Below, in pieces: positions 48,383 through 61,693 of a stretch of DNA of 64,000 nt. The position numbers and the translations under genes were made by a program. The DNA comes from Lentibacillus lipolyticus (GTDB taxonomy: Bacteria > Bacillota > Bacilli > Bacillales > Amphibacillaceae): the NCBI GenBank assembly GCA_004145795.1, contig SEIO01000004.1:80847-144846 (forward strand), in the 5' to 3' direction. The notes beneath the pieces are model-generated. The model saw only the letters and a list, made by a program, of their open reading frames with translations. It was not told where the DNA came from and searched no databases. Position 1 is the stretch's first letter, and every line of letters starts with the position of its first letter.

Positions 48383-49475
48383 ACGTCAGCTTGTTTTAGA
48401 AGATGGAACTATTTTTTCAGGGGAAGGGTTCGGTGCCGATACGGAAACGAGCGGAGAAATTGTATTTCACACAGGAATGACCGGCTATCAGGAAATGCTA
48501 TCAGACCCGTCCTATTGTGGTCAGATTATTATCCAGACTTATCCGCTGGCAGGCAACTATGGCATTAACCGGGATGACTTCGAAGCGGTGACGCCGTTTG
48601 TGCGTGGTTTTATTGCCAAAGAGTGCTGCCGCTTTCCGTCAAACGCTCGCAGTGAAGAGACGCTGCATGATTATTTGCAGACCAATAACATTCCGGGAAT
48701 CGCAGGCATTGACACAAGGAAATTGACAAAGCATGTCCGTACATATGGAACGATGCGAGCAGTTATCATTGATGCAAGTAAGAATCCGGAACAGGCACTG
48801 GAAACACTGCGCAATACAAGTCCGCAGACTGGTCTGGTTCAACAGACGTCAGCGCTGAAACCTTATGTTGTACCGGGCGCTGGTATGCGAATTGTTCTCG
48901 TCGACTTTGGAATGAAACATGGTATCATGCGGGAGTTGTTGAAACGGGAGTGTCATGTGACGGTTGTTCCATACAATTACAGTGCTGAAAGTATTTTAAG
49001 GCTGAAGCCAGACGGGATTCTGTTGTCAAACGGACCTGGTAATCCGAAAGATATACCAGATTCAATGGAAATGGTTCGATCGCTCCTCGGCAGCTATCCG
49101 GTATTTGGAATCGGCCTTGGCCATCAGCTCTTGGCATTGGCGTGTGGTGCCAATACGGAGAAAATGCTTTTCGGTCATCGGGGACCAAGTCATCCGGTAA
49201 AGGATTTAGAAAAAAGTAAAATCGTTATGACGTCACAAAATCACGGCTATATTGTCTCCCACCAATCTCTCCGTGGGACGGAACTGGAATTGACTCAAGT
49301 TTCTGTGCACGATTCATCGGTGGAAGGGATCCGGCATGCAGTTTATCCAGCGTTTTCTGTCCAGTACCAGCCAGAAAGTGCACCAGGATCAGAAGACACA
49401 AAGGACTTGTATGATGAATTTTTGCAGCTGATAACAGACTGGAATGCCAACAACAAGGAGGATATTTATGCCTAA
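48375..49475 (+). CDS. pyrAA: Carbamoyl phosphate synthase small subunit, glutaminase active site lost
   Basis: A 366-residue subunit that normally hydrolyses glutamine to feed ammonia to PyrAB. The N-terminal domain ([27 protein letters not shown]) and the class I amidotransferase domain are full length. The nucleophile motif, normally GICLGHQ, reads GIGLGHQ (Cys to Gly247). The triad His, normally in QYHPE, is Gln332 (QYQPE); Glu334 remains. The nearby GNHPVKD motif is PSHPVKD (Ser272). SNGPGNP and SQNHGY are kept. The subunit should therefore be unable to hydrolyse glutamine; vertebrate CPS1, whose Cys is lost, is a precedent for ammonia use. ATG 48375 is chosen because AAGGAGG lies six bases upstream. 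Confidence 0.93.
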   Translation: MTERQLVLEDGTIFSGEGFGADTETSGEIVFHTGMTGYQEMLSDPSYCGQIIIQTYPLAGNYGINRDDFEAVTPFVRGFIAKECCRFPSNARSEETLHDYLQTNNIPGIAGIDTRKLTKHVRTYGTMRAVIIDASKNPEQALETLRNTSPQTGLVQQTSALKPYVVPGAGMRIVLVDFGMKHGIMRELLKRECHVTVVPYNYSAESILRLKPDGILLSNGPGNPKDIPDSMEMVRSLLGSYPVFGIGLGHQLLALACGANTEKMLFGHRGPSHPVKDLEKSKIVMTSQNHGYIVSHQSLRGTELELTQVSVHDSSVEGIRHAVYPAFSVQYQPESAPGSEDTKDLYDEFLQLITDWNANNKEDIYA

Positions 49476-52400
49476 AAACACAGATATACAGACTATTCTC
49501 GTCATTGGATCAGGACCGATTATCATCGGCCAGGCTGCCGAATTCGATTATTCTGGTTCACAGGCATGCCAGGCGCTGTCTGAGGAAGGATATACGGTTA
49601 TTCTGGCCAACTCTAATCCTGCGACAATCATGACCGATCATACGATGGCGGACAAAGTTTACATGGAGCCCCTGACGGTTGACTTTTTAACTAAAATCAT
49701 TCGGAAGGAACAGCCTGATGCGATTTTGCCAACGCTCGGTGGCCAAACCGGGCTGAATATGGCGGTCGAATTGGAAAAAAGCGGGATATTGGACATGTAT
49801 CAGGTGGAACTCTTGGGGACGTCACTTGATGCGATTCAAAAAGCAGAGGACAGAGAAGTATTCCGGTCATTGATGAATGACCTTGGTGAGCCAGTACCTG
49901 AGAGTACGATTGTAAATTCAGTCGAGGCTGCTTTTCAATTTACAGCAGAAATCGGCTACCCGGTTATCGTCCGGCCTGCTTATACATTGGGGGGGACCGG
50001 TGGAGGAATGTGCTATGATGCAGCCGACCTGGAGGAAGTGGTTCGCAATGGCCTGGCTATTTCACCAGCTGGGCAATGCTTAATAGAAAAGAATATCGCT
50101 GGAATGAAGGAGATTGAATTTGAAGTCGTTCGGGATAAACATGATTTGGCTATCGCTGTTTGCAGTATGGAGAATATCGACCCTGTTGGTATTCACACCG
50201 GAGACTCGATGGTTGCCGCGCCGTCTCAGACTTTGAGTGACCGCGAGTATCAGCTACTAAGGAACGCGTCACTGAAAATTATTCGTGCGCTTGAAATTGA
50301 AGGTGGCTGCAATGTTCAGCTGGCACTCGATCCGAACAGTTTTCAGTATTACATTATCGAAGTCAATCCCCGCCTTAGCAGATCATCAGCACTGGCGTCT
50401 AAAGCAACGGGGTATCCAATCGCCAAAGTGGCTGCCAAAATAGCGATAGGCCTGACACTTGATGAGATTGTTAACCCTATTACGGGTACGACATATGCGT
50501 GCTTCGAACCAGCACTGGATTATGTTGTCACGAAGATTCCGCGTTTCCCATTTGACAAGTTTGTCTCGGGCAACCGTTTTCTGGGAACACAAATGAAAGC
50601 AACCGGTGAAGTCATGTCTATCGGGCGAACCTTTGAAGAGTCCTTATTAAAAGGAATCCGGTCGCTGGAGATTGGGACGGAAGAATTATGGCTTCCGGGT
50701 TTAGCCTATATGCCGTTTGATGATTTAAAGCACCGGCTGCAAAAAGCTGATGATGAGCGCTTGTTTGTACTGGCGGAGGTGATCCGTCGAGGGATGACCA
50801 TCGATGAATTATACGGGCTGACGCGGATTGACCGCTTTTTCCTTGTGAAGCTGCAGCAATTAATCAGTCTGGAAACCAGCCTATCCGAAGCGCCATTTTT
50901 ACCAGTGGTAACAAAACAAGCAAAAGCCTCCGGGTTCTCCGATGCACATATTGCCCGGCTGTGGAATGTATCAGCAGACCAGGTTTATTCATTTCGTATG
51001 GAACACTCTATCATCCCTGTCTTTAAAATGGTCGACACGTGTGCAGCGGAATTTGAATCAAAGACACCGTATTTTTACAGTACGTATGAAGAGGAAAATG
51101 AAGCACTCCCATCCGGACGTAAGAAAGTCCTTGTTATCGGGTCAGGACCCATCCGTATTGGCCAGGGAATAGAATTTGACTATGCTACCGTCCATTCGGT
51201 CATGGCCATCCAGGAAATGGGATATGAAGCGATTATTATGAATAACAATCCAGAGACGATTTCTACCGACTTCAGCATATCCGATAAACTGTACTTTGAA
51301 CCGCTCACACTGGAGGACGTTATGCACGTCATTCATCTTGAACAGCCTGAAGGGGTTATTGTCCAGTTTGGCGGTCAGACAGCGATTAATCTTGCCGAAG
51401 GATTGAAACGTCGCAATGTGACGATTCTGGGCACGAATTTGGAGGCGATTGATCAGGCGGAAGACCGGGATAAATTTGAATTGTTTCTGAATGAGCTTGA
51501 TTTACCGCGGCCTAATGGCAAGGCTGTATCCCAGCTGAATGAAGCCTTCGATGCAGCGGGTGCAATCGGCTACCCGGTACTTGTCAGACCATCATACGTC
51601 ATTGGGGGCAGCCGAATGGACATTGTGCATGATGAAGAAGAGCTCCAGGCTTATCTGGCCAAGTCGGACGGTGCGGACAGTGAACACCCGATTCTGATTG
51701 ATAAATATATTACCGGGATTGAAGTGGAAGTGGATGCCATTAGTGACGGGGAGACGGTGATTGTTCCTGGCATTATGGAGCACATCGAACGTTCAGGCGT
51801 ACATTCGGGTGATTCAATTGCGGTCTACCCGCCGCAGCGGCTTAGTGAACCGGTCAAACAAAAATGTTTGGATGCGTCGATCAAAATAACCAGGCAACTG
51901 GGTGCCGTTGGGTTAATCAATCTGCAGTTTATTATTAGCCATGATGATGTATACGTTTTGGAAGTGAACCCGCGAGCAAGCCGAACGATTCCATTTCTTA
52001 GTAAAATAACCGGTGTCACAATGGCTGCCATTGCAACGCGCTGTATTTTGGGCGAATCCTTGCAGCAAATGGGCTATACAACTGGCATACTGCCCGAACA
52101 GAAAGCTGTTTCCGTTAAAGTTCCAGTGTTTTCATTTGAGAAGCTGCGCAGTGTGGATACAACACTAGGGCCGGAAATGAAATCGACAGGAGAAGCAATC
52201 GGGCATGATGCAACATTGGAAAAGGCCCTGTACAAAGGATTGACAGCAGCAGGTTTGCCTGTACCGAAAGACGGTGCTGTTCTTATTACCGTATCTGATA
52301 AAGATAAACAGGAAGCACAGGAAGCTGCCGAGCGATTTTACCAGCTTGGTTTTCAACTCTATGCAACAGAAGGTACAGCAGCCTGCGTGAAACAGGTTGG

Positions 52401-52667
52401 TATTCCGGTGACCGAAGTAGCTAAAATTGGCTCAGCCGAAGAACAGGATGTTATCTCCATTATTGAAAAAGGAGATGTTCAGCTTGTCGTTAATACACTG
52501 ACATCCGGCAAAAAGCCTCGCTCCGACGGATTCATGATCCGCCGAGAAGCAGTCGAGCATGGGATTCCTTGCCTAACAAACCTTGATACAGCCAATGCAA
52601 TTTTAAATGTGCTTGATACGACTACATTTAGTGCTGCACCTATGACAGACAACAGGAAGGTACTGAC

Positions 52668-52671
<4 letters not shown>
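49468..52671 (+). CDS. pyrAB: Carbamoyl phosphate synthase large subunit
   Basis: A 1067-residue synthetase with two homologous ATP-grasp halves (residues about 1-550 and 551-935) and a C-terminal MGS-like regulatory domain (about 940-1055). Both halves keep their signatures: [19 protein letters not shown] and [19 protein letters not shown] in the first, [18 protein letters not shown] and [19 protein letters not shown] in the second. These suggest an active synthetase. It starts at ATG 49468 with AAGGAGG six bases upstream and overlaps the pyrAA stop. Its partner PyrAA lacks the glutaminase residues, so ammonia may come from elsewhere. Confidence 0.95.
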
Positions 52672-55024
<2,353 letters not shown>

Positions 55025-55038
<14 letters not shown>

Positions 55039-55639
55039 TGCCATTGCTAGGGAGCTATTATCGATTAAGGCCATTCAAATTAGAACAGATTATTATTTTA
55101 CATGGGCATCTGGAATCCGGTCGCCGATTTATTGCGATAACCGCTTAACGATGACCTATCCAGCTTTAAGAAAACAAATCACCTCAGCGTTTGTTGAAAT
55201 GGTAGAAAATATGGACGAACAGCCTGATGTCATTGCCGGCTGTGCAACCGCTGGGATACCGCATGCAGCCTGGCTGGCTGAAAAACTTGATATGCCAATG
55301 GTTTATGTAAGGTCTAAGCCGAAAGAACATGGCTTGGGCAATCAAATTGAAGGGCACCTGGAAAAAGGCAAGCGTGTATTAGTGGTGGAGGATCTCATTT
55401 CCACTGGCGGCTCTTCTATTGATGCGGCAGAAGCATTAAAAAAAGCAGGGGCGAACGTAGTCGGGGTGGCGGCCATTTTTACATACGGACTGCAAAAAGC
55501 TGAACAGCAATTTGCGGCAGTGAATCTCAAGTTCCATACTATTACGGACTTTGATGCCATATTGCGTCTGTTGTCAGAAGATGGAACTGTCACTGTCAGT
55601 GAACGGCAACAGCTAAAAGATTGGCGTCTCGGTCTCTGA
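55025..55639 (+). CDS. pyrE: Orotate phosphoribosyltransferase
   Basis: A 204-residue enzyme converting orotate and PRPP to OMP. TWASGIRSPIYCDNRL (residues about 26-41), the catalytic-loop RSKPKEHGLGNQIEG and the PRPP motif VLVVEDLISTGGSS are clear. Three ATG codons are possible; I choose 55025 because AGGAG lies seven bases upstream, and 55022 is nearly equal. It ends the pyr operon. I see no strong terminator before the next gene. Confidence 0.94.
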
Positions 55640-55718
55640 GCCGGGCATTGGAAGAAACATTATGTACAGTGCGCACCAAAAAGTGAACAGTGCTCATGCA
55701 ATCATGAAACCAATACGG

Positions 55719-55724
55719 TATAAT
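55719..55724 (+). promoter_or_regulatory. -10 element before the LysR gene
   Basis: A perfect TATAAT about 40 bases before the gene. No good -35 is seen at the usual distance, which would suit an activated or autoregulated promoter. Confidence 0.4.
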
Positions 55725-55763
55725 GAAACTGAATTTGGACTACTTATCAAATGAGGGAACCTT

Positions 55764-56624
55764 ATGAAAATTGAAGACTATGAACTGCTCCTTAAACTAC
55801 GCGAAATTGGCACTGTTCGCGGAACGGCTAAGGCTGTACTTATTTCGCAGCCAGCTGTTACGCAGCGCTTGAAGTTTATAGAGGATTATTTTGATGAACA
55901 AATCTTCATCCGTACATCCAAAAGTCTTGTGCCGACGCCTGCCGGGGAAATGATTCTTACACACGCGCAGAAAGTCATTGATCAGGAAGAAGCGATCAAA
56001 AGCAACCTTGCCCAGTCAAGCGGAGAAGTGCAGGGCACACTGTCCATTGCATGCTCGTCACTTGTCAGTCAGCGATTTCTCCCGTCGATTCTAGGGGAAT
56101 ATACACAAGCACATCCAAAAGTGGAAATAGATTTGGTCACCGGCATTAGTGAGGATATTAAGCGTGAACACAAAAACTATCATGTGTGCATCATTCGCGG
56201 GGAAAAGCTGAAAGAGGCTGTCAGTAAGCCATTATTTGAAGACCCGTTATATATATTTGATACGGAACCGTTCCCGGAAAATCAATTTAAAGAACGACCG
56301 TTAATTTCGTTTAAAAGTGATGACAGTATGCACGATCAGGTTGATAACTGGCTGTATCATCACCAGAATGATATAAAAACCATTAAAAAAATCAGTGTGG
56401 ATCAAATTGAAACATGCAAACAATTTATGCAAGAAGGGCTTGGAATGGCTGTTTTACCGGAAAGTGTATCAGGTCCGCTGATGAATCAGTACCCTCATGT
56501 ACCGCTCCAGCTTGAAGGTAAGCTGGTAACACGCAAGACATGGGTTTGTTATCAGGAAGGTGTCCGCAGTCTGCCGCAAGTGGACCGGTTTATTGCCAGT
56601 TTGGAAGCAAAAGCGTTCCTCTAA
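55764..56624 (+). CDS. LysR-family transcriptional regulator
   Basis: A 286-residue regulator. The N-terminal winged helix-turn-helix (residues about 3-60) has LLKLREIGTVRGTAKAVLIS and QPAVTQRLKFIE, and FIRTSKSLVPTPAGE follows. A periplasmic-binding-like effector domain covers about 90-285. The target and ligand are unknown. It follows pyrE but has its own putative promoter. It resembles cysteine or metabolite regulators of Bacillus only in general, so I give no symbol. Confidence 0.85.
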   Translation: MKIEDYELLLKLREIGTVRGTAKAVLISQPAVTQRLKFIEDYFDEQIFIRTSKSLVPTPAGEMILTHAQKVIDQEEAIKSNLAQSSGEVQGTLSIACSSLVSQRFLPSILGEYTQAHPKVEIDLVTGISEDIKREHKNYHVCIIRGEKLKEAVSKPLFEDPLYIFDTEPFPENQFKERPLISFKSDDSMHDQVDNWLYHHQNDIKTIKKISVDQIETCKQFMQEGLGMAVLPESVSGPLMNQYPHVPLQLEGKLVTRKTWVCYQEGVRSLPQVDRFIASLEAKAFL

Positions 56625-56809
56625 CATGGAGTGAAAATTGAACCCACGAGCAGAGGAAAAGCCCGGTTAATCAATACACAAAAGAGGCTATGACAAAAAA
56701 TATGGACGTAATGAAAAATCCGAACGATGACTCAACATTTTTCTGTTGACATCACTTCGGATTTTTCTTTTCATGACTCACTGCGTAAACTTTATGGTTT
56801 TCCGACGTA
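56625..56809. terminator. Long hairpin terminator after the LysR gene (56714-56766)
   Basis: AAAAATCCGAA at 56714-56724 pairs with TTCGGATTTTT at 56756-56766. An inner stem TCAACA with TGTTGA is separated by TTTTTC. It can work on both strands. A very similar hairpin is at 62281-62334, also next to a repeat end. No gene lies in this stretch. Confidence 0.8.
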
Positions 56810-57071
56810 GTTGATATATAATGCGACATAACTTTGTATGAGTGTTAAACCGCCGCTCCGGAAAAACACTTGGGTGCTCGTCACGTTGCAAGCTTACTCG
56901 GAGAAGCATACGTTCCTCGCAGATTGAAGCATACTCAGGTGGAGCTTTGCTTTGTGCTCGTCGTGTTGCAAGTGGTTTCAGTGAAGCAGCACTCCTCGCA
57001 ACTCGCAGTCTACTCGGTGGATGTTTTACTCACCATTCATTTTTCATGTTTGTGTTTTTCGTTATGTCGCA
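56810..57071. repeat. MITE-like repeat, copy C (divergent interior)
   Basis: The left end GTTGATATATAATGCGACATAAC (56810-56832) matches the other copies. The right end is reduced to GTTATGTCGCA (57061-57071), which overlaps the end of rqcH. The interior differs: it has two diverged direct copies of GTGCTCGTCACGTTGCAAG (56874 and 56957) with CCTCGCA downstream of each. GCTCCGGAAAAACACT resembles the module 1 arm of copy A. Confidence 0.65.
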
Positions 57072-58771
57072 GACTCTTTTAGCCGTGCAGGTGTTTCTGC
57101 ATCTGGTGTGACAAAGAGTGTTTTTTGGTGGTCATAGGTGACATAACCGGGTTTGGCCCCGTTTGGTTTTTTCACATGCCGGATTTGTGTGTAGTCGACA
57201 GGCACGGATGATGAGTGCCGCGACTTACTGAAATAGGCTGCCAGCTGAGCTGCTTCGAACAGTGTTTCCTCACTAGGCTCTCTGGAACGGATAAGCACAT
57301 GCGATCCTGGTATATCTTTCGTATGTAGCCATATCTCATCACGGTGGGCCAGTTTCATTGTCAAATACTCATTTTGTTTATTGTTTTTGCCGACGAGAAT
57401 AACAGTTCCATCTGTTGCATTATATCTTTCCGGAGTTGGTTTCCATGTTTTTTTCTTTTTCCCTTGTTTTTGTTTCTTTAAATACCCTCCTTCTCGTAGT
57501 TCTTCCCGTATTTCTTCAATGTCATCTTCACGGGCACTGTCAATTTGCTGGAGCAGCTGATCCAAGTAAGCAATTTCACGATGGGTTTTGGCTATTTCCT
57601 GCTGCATTTTTTGCTTCGATGTTTTTAGCTTCTGATACATTTTGAAAAAATGCTGGGCATTTTCACTCGGTGTTTTGTTGGGATCAAGTTCAATGGTTAT
57701 TGATTGCTGTTCCGGGTCATAATAGTCTGTCACTGTTACGTTTTTATCACCGTGGCTGACTATATGCATGTTTGCAGTCAGAAGTTCACCTAACTTTTGA
57801 TAGGTTTCGGCGTCTTCGGATTTTGCGAGCGTCTTATCATGTTTTTTTAGTTTTCGCTTATTTTTATCCTGTTCGTTTTTAATGAACTGGTACAGATCTT
57901 TCGCCTGCTGTTTCACCCGGTCACGCTCGGCTTTTCCGGAATAGAATGTGTCCAGCATTTCATTCGTTCCAGTAAATGTTTTCGATTCTTCACTCCAATA
58001 TGTAATCGGCAGAACATGAAAGTCTTCTTTCTTTCCTGGATAAATAGCCGGTGTGTAGCGGTTATGCCTTATGTTGTCCCTTATCGATTCAAAAATTTCT
58101 CCATATGTGTCTGCTGACCCCAGTTGAGCCCTATGAACAATTTCAGCCGCAATGAACGGTGAGAAACCAGTCAGGGTACGGACAATTTGCATATCCATTT
58201 TTCCAGCATTAAAATCCAATTTTCGGACCAGTGTATCTCCGTCTGCTTCCAAAGGGTCCAGTTTATTCTGGCTTGGCGGAAGCTTATAGGGATGTCCGGG
58301 CAGTATTGTCCGATGTCGGTTTTGCGCAGCGGAAATATGTTTCAGGCTGTCAAGAATAGTGCCTTTTTCCCCGTCAACCAGCGAAATATTACTGTGTTTG
58401 CCCATCAGTTCAACGAATAATTTTTTAGTTGTTCGGTCACCAATTTCATTCTTTGTATGAACCGTGAAAGTGACCATTCGCTCCATTCCGTGCTGTTCAA
58501 TGGATTCCAGTACGGCACCGGATAGGTGTTTCCTCAGCAGCATACAGAACATTGGCGGCTCCTTTGGATTACGGTAGGTGTCGTCAGTCAAATGAACACG
58601 CGCGTATACTGGGTGAATGGAAAGCAGCAGGGAATGGTTTTGTCCTTGACTGCGGATGGTGAATACGAGTTCCGTGTCTGTTGGCTGGTATATTTTTGCA
58701 ATTTTGCCCGGGATAATTTTCTCTGTTAGTTCTGCCGTTACCGCACGGGTAACAATTCCATCAAATGGCAT
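57062..58771 (-). CDS. rqcH: Ribosome-associated quality control factor RqcH (NFACT family, YloA/FbpA)
   Basis: A 569-residue protein that binds obstructed 50S subunits and recruits tRNA(Ala) to add C-terminal alanine tails. Domains: NFACT-N (residues about 1-270, MPFDGIVTRAVTAEL), helix-hairpin-helix and coiled coil (about 280-430), NFACT-R (about 445-560, DEIWLHTKDIPGSHVLIR). It has been described as a fibronectin-binding protein in older work. The final residues SAT and the stop codon lie within the terminal sequence of repeat copy C. The ribosome binding site is AGAGGTGA. It is divergent from yloB. Confidence 0.93.
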   Translation of the reverse strand: MPFDGIVTRAVTAELTEKIIPGKIAKIYQPTDTELVFTIRSQGQNHSLLLSIHPVYARVHLTDDTYRNPKEPPMFCMLLRKHLSGAVLESIEQHGMERMVTFTVHTKNEIGDRTTKKLFVELMGKHSNISLVDGEKGTILDSLKHISAAQNRHRTILPGHPYKLPPSQNKLDPLEADGDTLVRKLDFNAGKMDMQIVRTLTGFSPFIAAEIVHRAQLGSADTYGEIFESIRDNIRHNRYTPAIYPGKKEDFHVLPITYWSEESKTFTGTNEMLDTFYSGKAERDRVKQQAKDLYQFIKNEQDKNKRKLKKHDKTLAKSEDAETYQKLGELLTANMHIVSHGDKNVTVTDYYDPEQQSITIELDPNKTPSENAQHFFKMYQKLKTSKQKMQQEIAKTHREIAYLDQLLQQIDSAREDDIEEIREELREGGYLKKQKQGKKKKTWKPTPERYNATDGTVILVGKNNKQNEYLTMKLAHRDEIWLHTKDIPGSHVLIRSREPSEETLFEAAQLAAYFSKSRHSSSVPVDYTQIRHVKKPNGAKPGYVTYDHQKTLFVTPDAETPARLKESAT

Positions 58772-58957
58772 ACAATCACCTCTTTTTTTCTGTCTGTAAC
58801 CAGGACTTGCAGGGGAATTGGCTTATTGAAGCTATCGACAAGCAATACCGTTTCTCACTTGCCGTAATTATAGCATGTTTTGGGACAGGTCTGCATAGTT
58901 ATCGGTATAGAAGGCATGACCAAAAGTTTTTATGTGGATGAATCTGGAGGAATGCAG

Positions 58958-61612
58958 ATGAAATGGTATCAGATGAATGCAGACCAAGTCGAACAAAAAC
59001 TGTATGTAACAACAAAGCAAGGCCTGGCAGAAAAGCAGGTGGACGAGCGACAGAAGCAATACGGACCCAACCGTTTAGAATCGGAGAAAAGTGTATCGAA
59101 ATGGCTGATTTTCCTGAAGCAGTTTCAGGATTTTATGGTCCTAGTCTTGCTTGCTGCTACATTGGTTGCTGGTCTGCTAGGGGAGTATGTCGATGCAATA
59201 GCCATTATGGTGATAGTGCTTGTTAATGGTTTTCTGGGATATTTTCAGGAGCAAAAGGCAGAAAAATCACTTGCTAAGTTAAAGGAAATGTCCGCACCGA
59301 CTGCAAGGGTTCTGCGTGATGGTGAATGGGGAAAGGTGCCATCATCGGAACTGGTGGTCGGGGATGTTGTACGGATAAACAGCGGTGACCGCGTTCCTGC
59401 AGATATCCGGCTAGTTCAATCTAACAGTCTTGAAACGGAAGAGTCCGCCTTGACCGGCGAATCACTACCGGTTCAAAAGCATGTTGCCAGCATTAACAAA
59501 GACAACCTGGATGCCCAAGATCAGGTGAACATGGGTTTTATGAACACAATGGTTACCAGGGGATCCGGTGTCGGTATTGTTGTTGGGACGGGTATGAATA
59601 CGGTTATGGGGCAGATTGCTTCATTGATGGTGAAGACGGAAAAAACAACGACCCCGCTGGAACATAAACTTGCCGAATTGGGTAAAGTGCTGATTGGCGT
59701 TGCACTTGCTTTGACCGCGTTGGTTGTCCTTGTTGGTGTGTATCAGGGGCATTCGGTATATGGCATGTTTCTTGCAGGAGTGTCGTTGGCAGTTGCAGCC
59801 ATCCCAGAAGGTTTGCCGGCAATAGTTACGGTAGCACTGTCGCTTGGTGTCCAGCGGATGATCAGGAAAAAGGCTGTCGTCCGAAAACTGTCGGCTGTCG
59901 AAACATTGGGATGTGCTTCGGTCATTTGTTCGGACAAGACCGGGACGATGACCGAGAATCAAATGACTGTGAAAGAGGTTTTCCTAAATGGGAAAACGCT
60001 GTATGTGACTGGTGACGGCTATGATATTAAGGGAGATTATTTCTGGAATAAAGAAAATGTGGGCAACAGCTTTCCCAACCTGGAAAAAATGCTTTTATAC
60101 GGCATGCTGTGTAATAATGCTTCCCTGTTTGTGAAGAAAGGGAAATATGCTGTCGATGGAGACCCGACGGATGGGGCTTTGTTGGTTGCGGCACGAAAAC
60201 TTGGACTGCAAAGGAAGCTGCACGATAACTACCGGATTATTAAAGAATTTCCATTTGATTCGGAACGGAAGCGGATGAGTGTGGTTATTGAGGACGAAAA
60301 TAATATGCGTTTTCTGATAACGAAAGGTGCACCAGAAGTTTTATTGCCTCGTTCCGCCTATATTATGAAGGAAGAAGGACGGAAGCTTTTGAATTCCGGT
60401 GATGAGTCGACTGTCCAAGATGAAATCGATCATATGGCAGACAAAGCGTTGCGCACACTTGCCATAGCCATGAAACCATTAAAGAAGAATGAGTCATTGA
60501 ATTCAGCTGCGCTGGAAAAAGAGCTGACATTCATTGGCCTGTACGGGATGATGGACCCACCGAGAAAAGATGTGAAAAAGGCTATTGCGGAATGCCGGGA
60601 TGCAGGAATCAAGTCGGTCATGATTACCGGTGATCATGAAAAAACAGCTAGAGCAATAGCGTCTGAACTGGATTTGCTTCCAGAAAACGGAATGGTGCTT
60701 GATGGCCATCAGCTGAATCAAATGTCAGTTAGTGAACTGGAAGATATCATTGATCAGGTGTATGTGTTTGCCAGAGTTACACCCGAGCATAAATTAAAAA
60801 TCGTCAATGCATTTCAGAAAAAAGGGCATATTGTTGCCATGACAGGAGATGGTGTCAATGATGCACCTGCCATTAAGGCTAGTGATATCGGAATTAGTAT
60901 GGGGGAGAGCGGAACCGATGTGACAAAAGAAGCATCATCCCTTATCTTGATGGATGATAACTTTGCCACCATTAAGTCGGCGATCATTGAAGGCCGTAAT
61001 ATTTATGAAAATATCCGGAAATTTATCCGGTACCTGCTAGCTTCCAATGTCGGCGAGATTCTCGTTATGCTGTTTGCAATGCTGCTGGCTATGCCACTGC
61101 CCCTTGTGCCAGTACAAATATTGTGGGTCAATCTGGTCACGGATGGATTGCCAGCCATGGCACTAGGGCTTGATAAGTCGGAAGATGATGTCATGAAACG
61201 CGGACCAAGGGATCCGAAAGAGGGCGTGTTTGCCAGGGAACTTGGTTTTAAGGTTGTCAGCCGAGGTATTCTGATCGGTGCCGCTACGTTAATCGCCTTT
61301 ATGCTGGCTTACCAAGGTGACCCGGATAATCTGGTTTATGGTCAAACGGTTGCCTTCACGACGCTTGTGATGGCCCAACTCATTCATGTATTTGACTGTC
61401 GCAGCGAGCATTCAATCTTTAACAGGAACCCGTTTGAAAACATTTACCTCGTGCTAGCAGTTCTTTCATCCGTTGCTCTGCTCGCCGTTGTCATCTACTG
61501 GGAGCCGTTACAGCCAATATTCCATACGACTGCTCTGGGCATCAGGGATTGGATGTTCATCCTTGGCATGAGCGCCCTGCCAAGTATTCTGTTTGGATTC
61601 ACCAGAAAATAA
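58958..61612 (+). CDS. yloB: P-type calcium-transporting ATPase YloB
   Basis: An 884-residue SERCA-like cation pump with ten membrane segments. The phosphorylation site Asp is in [11 protein letters not shown], the actuator motif is TGES, the hinge is [10 protein letters not shown], and calcium ligands sit in [20 protein letters not shown] and NLVTDGLPA. In B. subtilis YloB is a sporulation-time calcium ATPase. ATG 58958 is chosen for GGAGG seven bases upstream; earlier in-frame codons back to 58880 lack a site. A weak hairpin follows, then repeat copy D. Confidence 0.94.
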   Translation: MKWYQMNADQVEQKLYVTTKQGLAEKQVDERQKQYGPNRLESEKSVSKWLIFLKQFQDFMVLVLLAATLVAGLLGEYVDAIAIMVIVLVNGFLGYFQEQKAEKSLAKLKEMSAPTARVLRDGEWGKVPSSELVVGDVVRINSGDRVPADIRLVQSNSLETEESALTGESLPVQKHVASINKDNLDAQDQVNMGFMNTMVTRGSGVGIVVGTGMNTVMGQIASLMVKTEKTTTPLEHKLAELGKVLIGVALALTALVVLVGVYQGHSVYGMFLAGVSLAVAAIPEGLPAIVTVALSLGVQRMIRKKAVVRKLSAVETLGCASVICSDKTGTMTENQMTVKEVFLNGKTLYVTGDGYDIKGDYFWNKENVGNSFPNLEKMLLYGMLCNNASLFVKKGKYAVDGDPTDGALLVAARKLGLQRKLHDNYRIIKEFPFDSERKRMSVVIEDENNMRFLITKGAPEVLLPRSAYIMKEEGRKLLNSGDESTVQDEIDHMADKALRTLAIAMKPLKKNESLNSAALEKELTFIGLYGMMDPPRKDVKKAIAECRDAGIKSVMITGDHEKTARAIASELDLLPENGMVLDGHQLNQMSVSELEDIIDQVYVFARVTPEHKLKIVNAFQKKGHIVAMTGDGVNDAPAIKASDIGISMGESGTDVTKEASSLILMDDNFATIKSAIIEGRNIYENIRKFIRYLLASNVGEILVMLFAMLLAMPLPLVPVQILWVNLVTDGLPAMALGLDKSEDDVMKRGPRDPKEGVFARELGFKVVSRGILIGAATLIAFMLAYQGDPDNLVYGQTVAFTTLVMAQLIHVFDCRSEHSIFNRNPFENIYLVLAVLSSVALLAVVIYWEPLQPIFHTTALGIRDWMFILGMSALPSILFGFTRK

Positions 61613-61693
61613 TGGTGCAAAAATGGCACCAAGGTTGGCAATAGCGGAACCATCAACATGAACGAATGATAAAAGAAGAACTCTCGTATAATG

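Noticed and set aside
49113-49370. Sequencing error as the cause of the PyrAA changes
   Set aside because: Two separate codons in two motifs are changed, plus the GNHP motif, all within an intact frame; three coincident errors at active-site positions are unlikely.
56842-57060. Possible CRISPR-like array in repeat copy C
   Set aside because: Only two diverged direct copies with no regular spacer length and no cas genes nearby.
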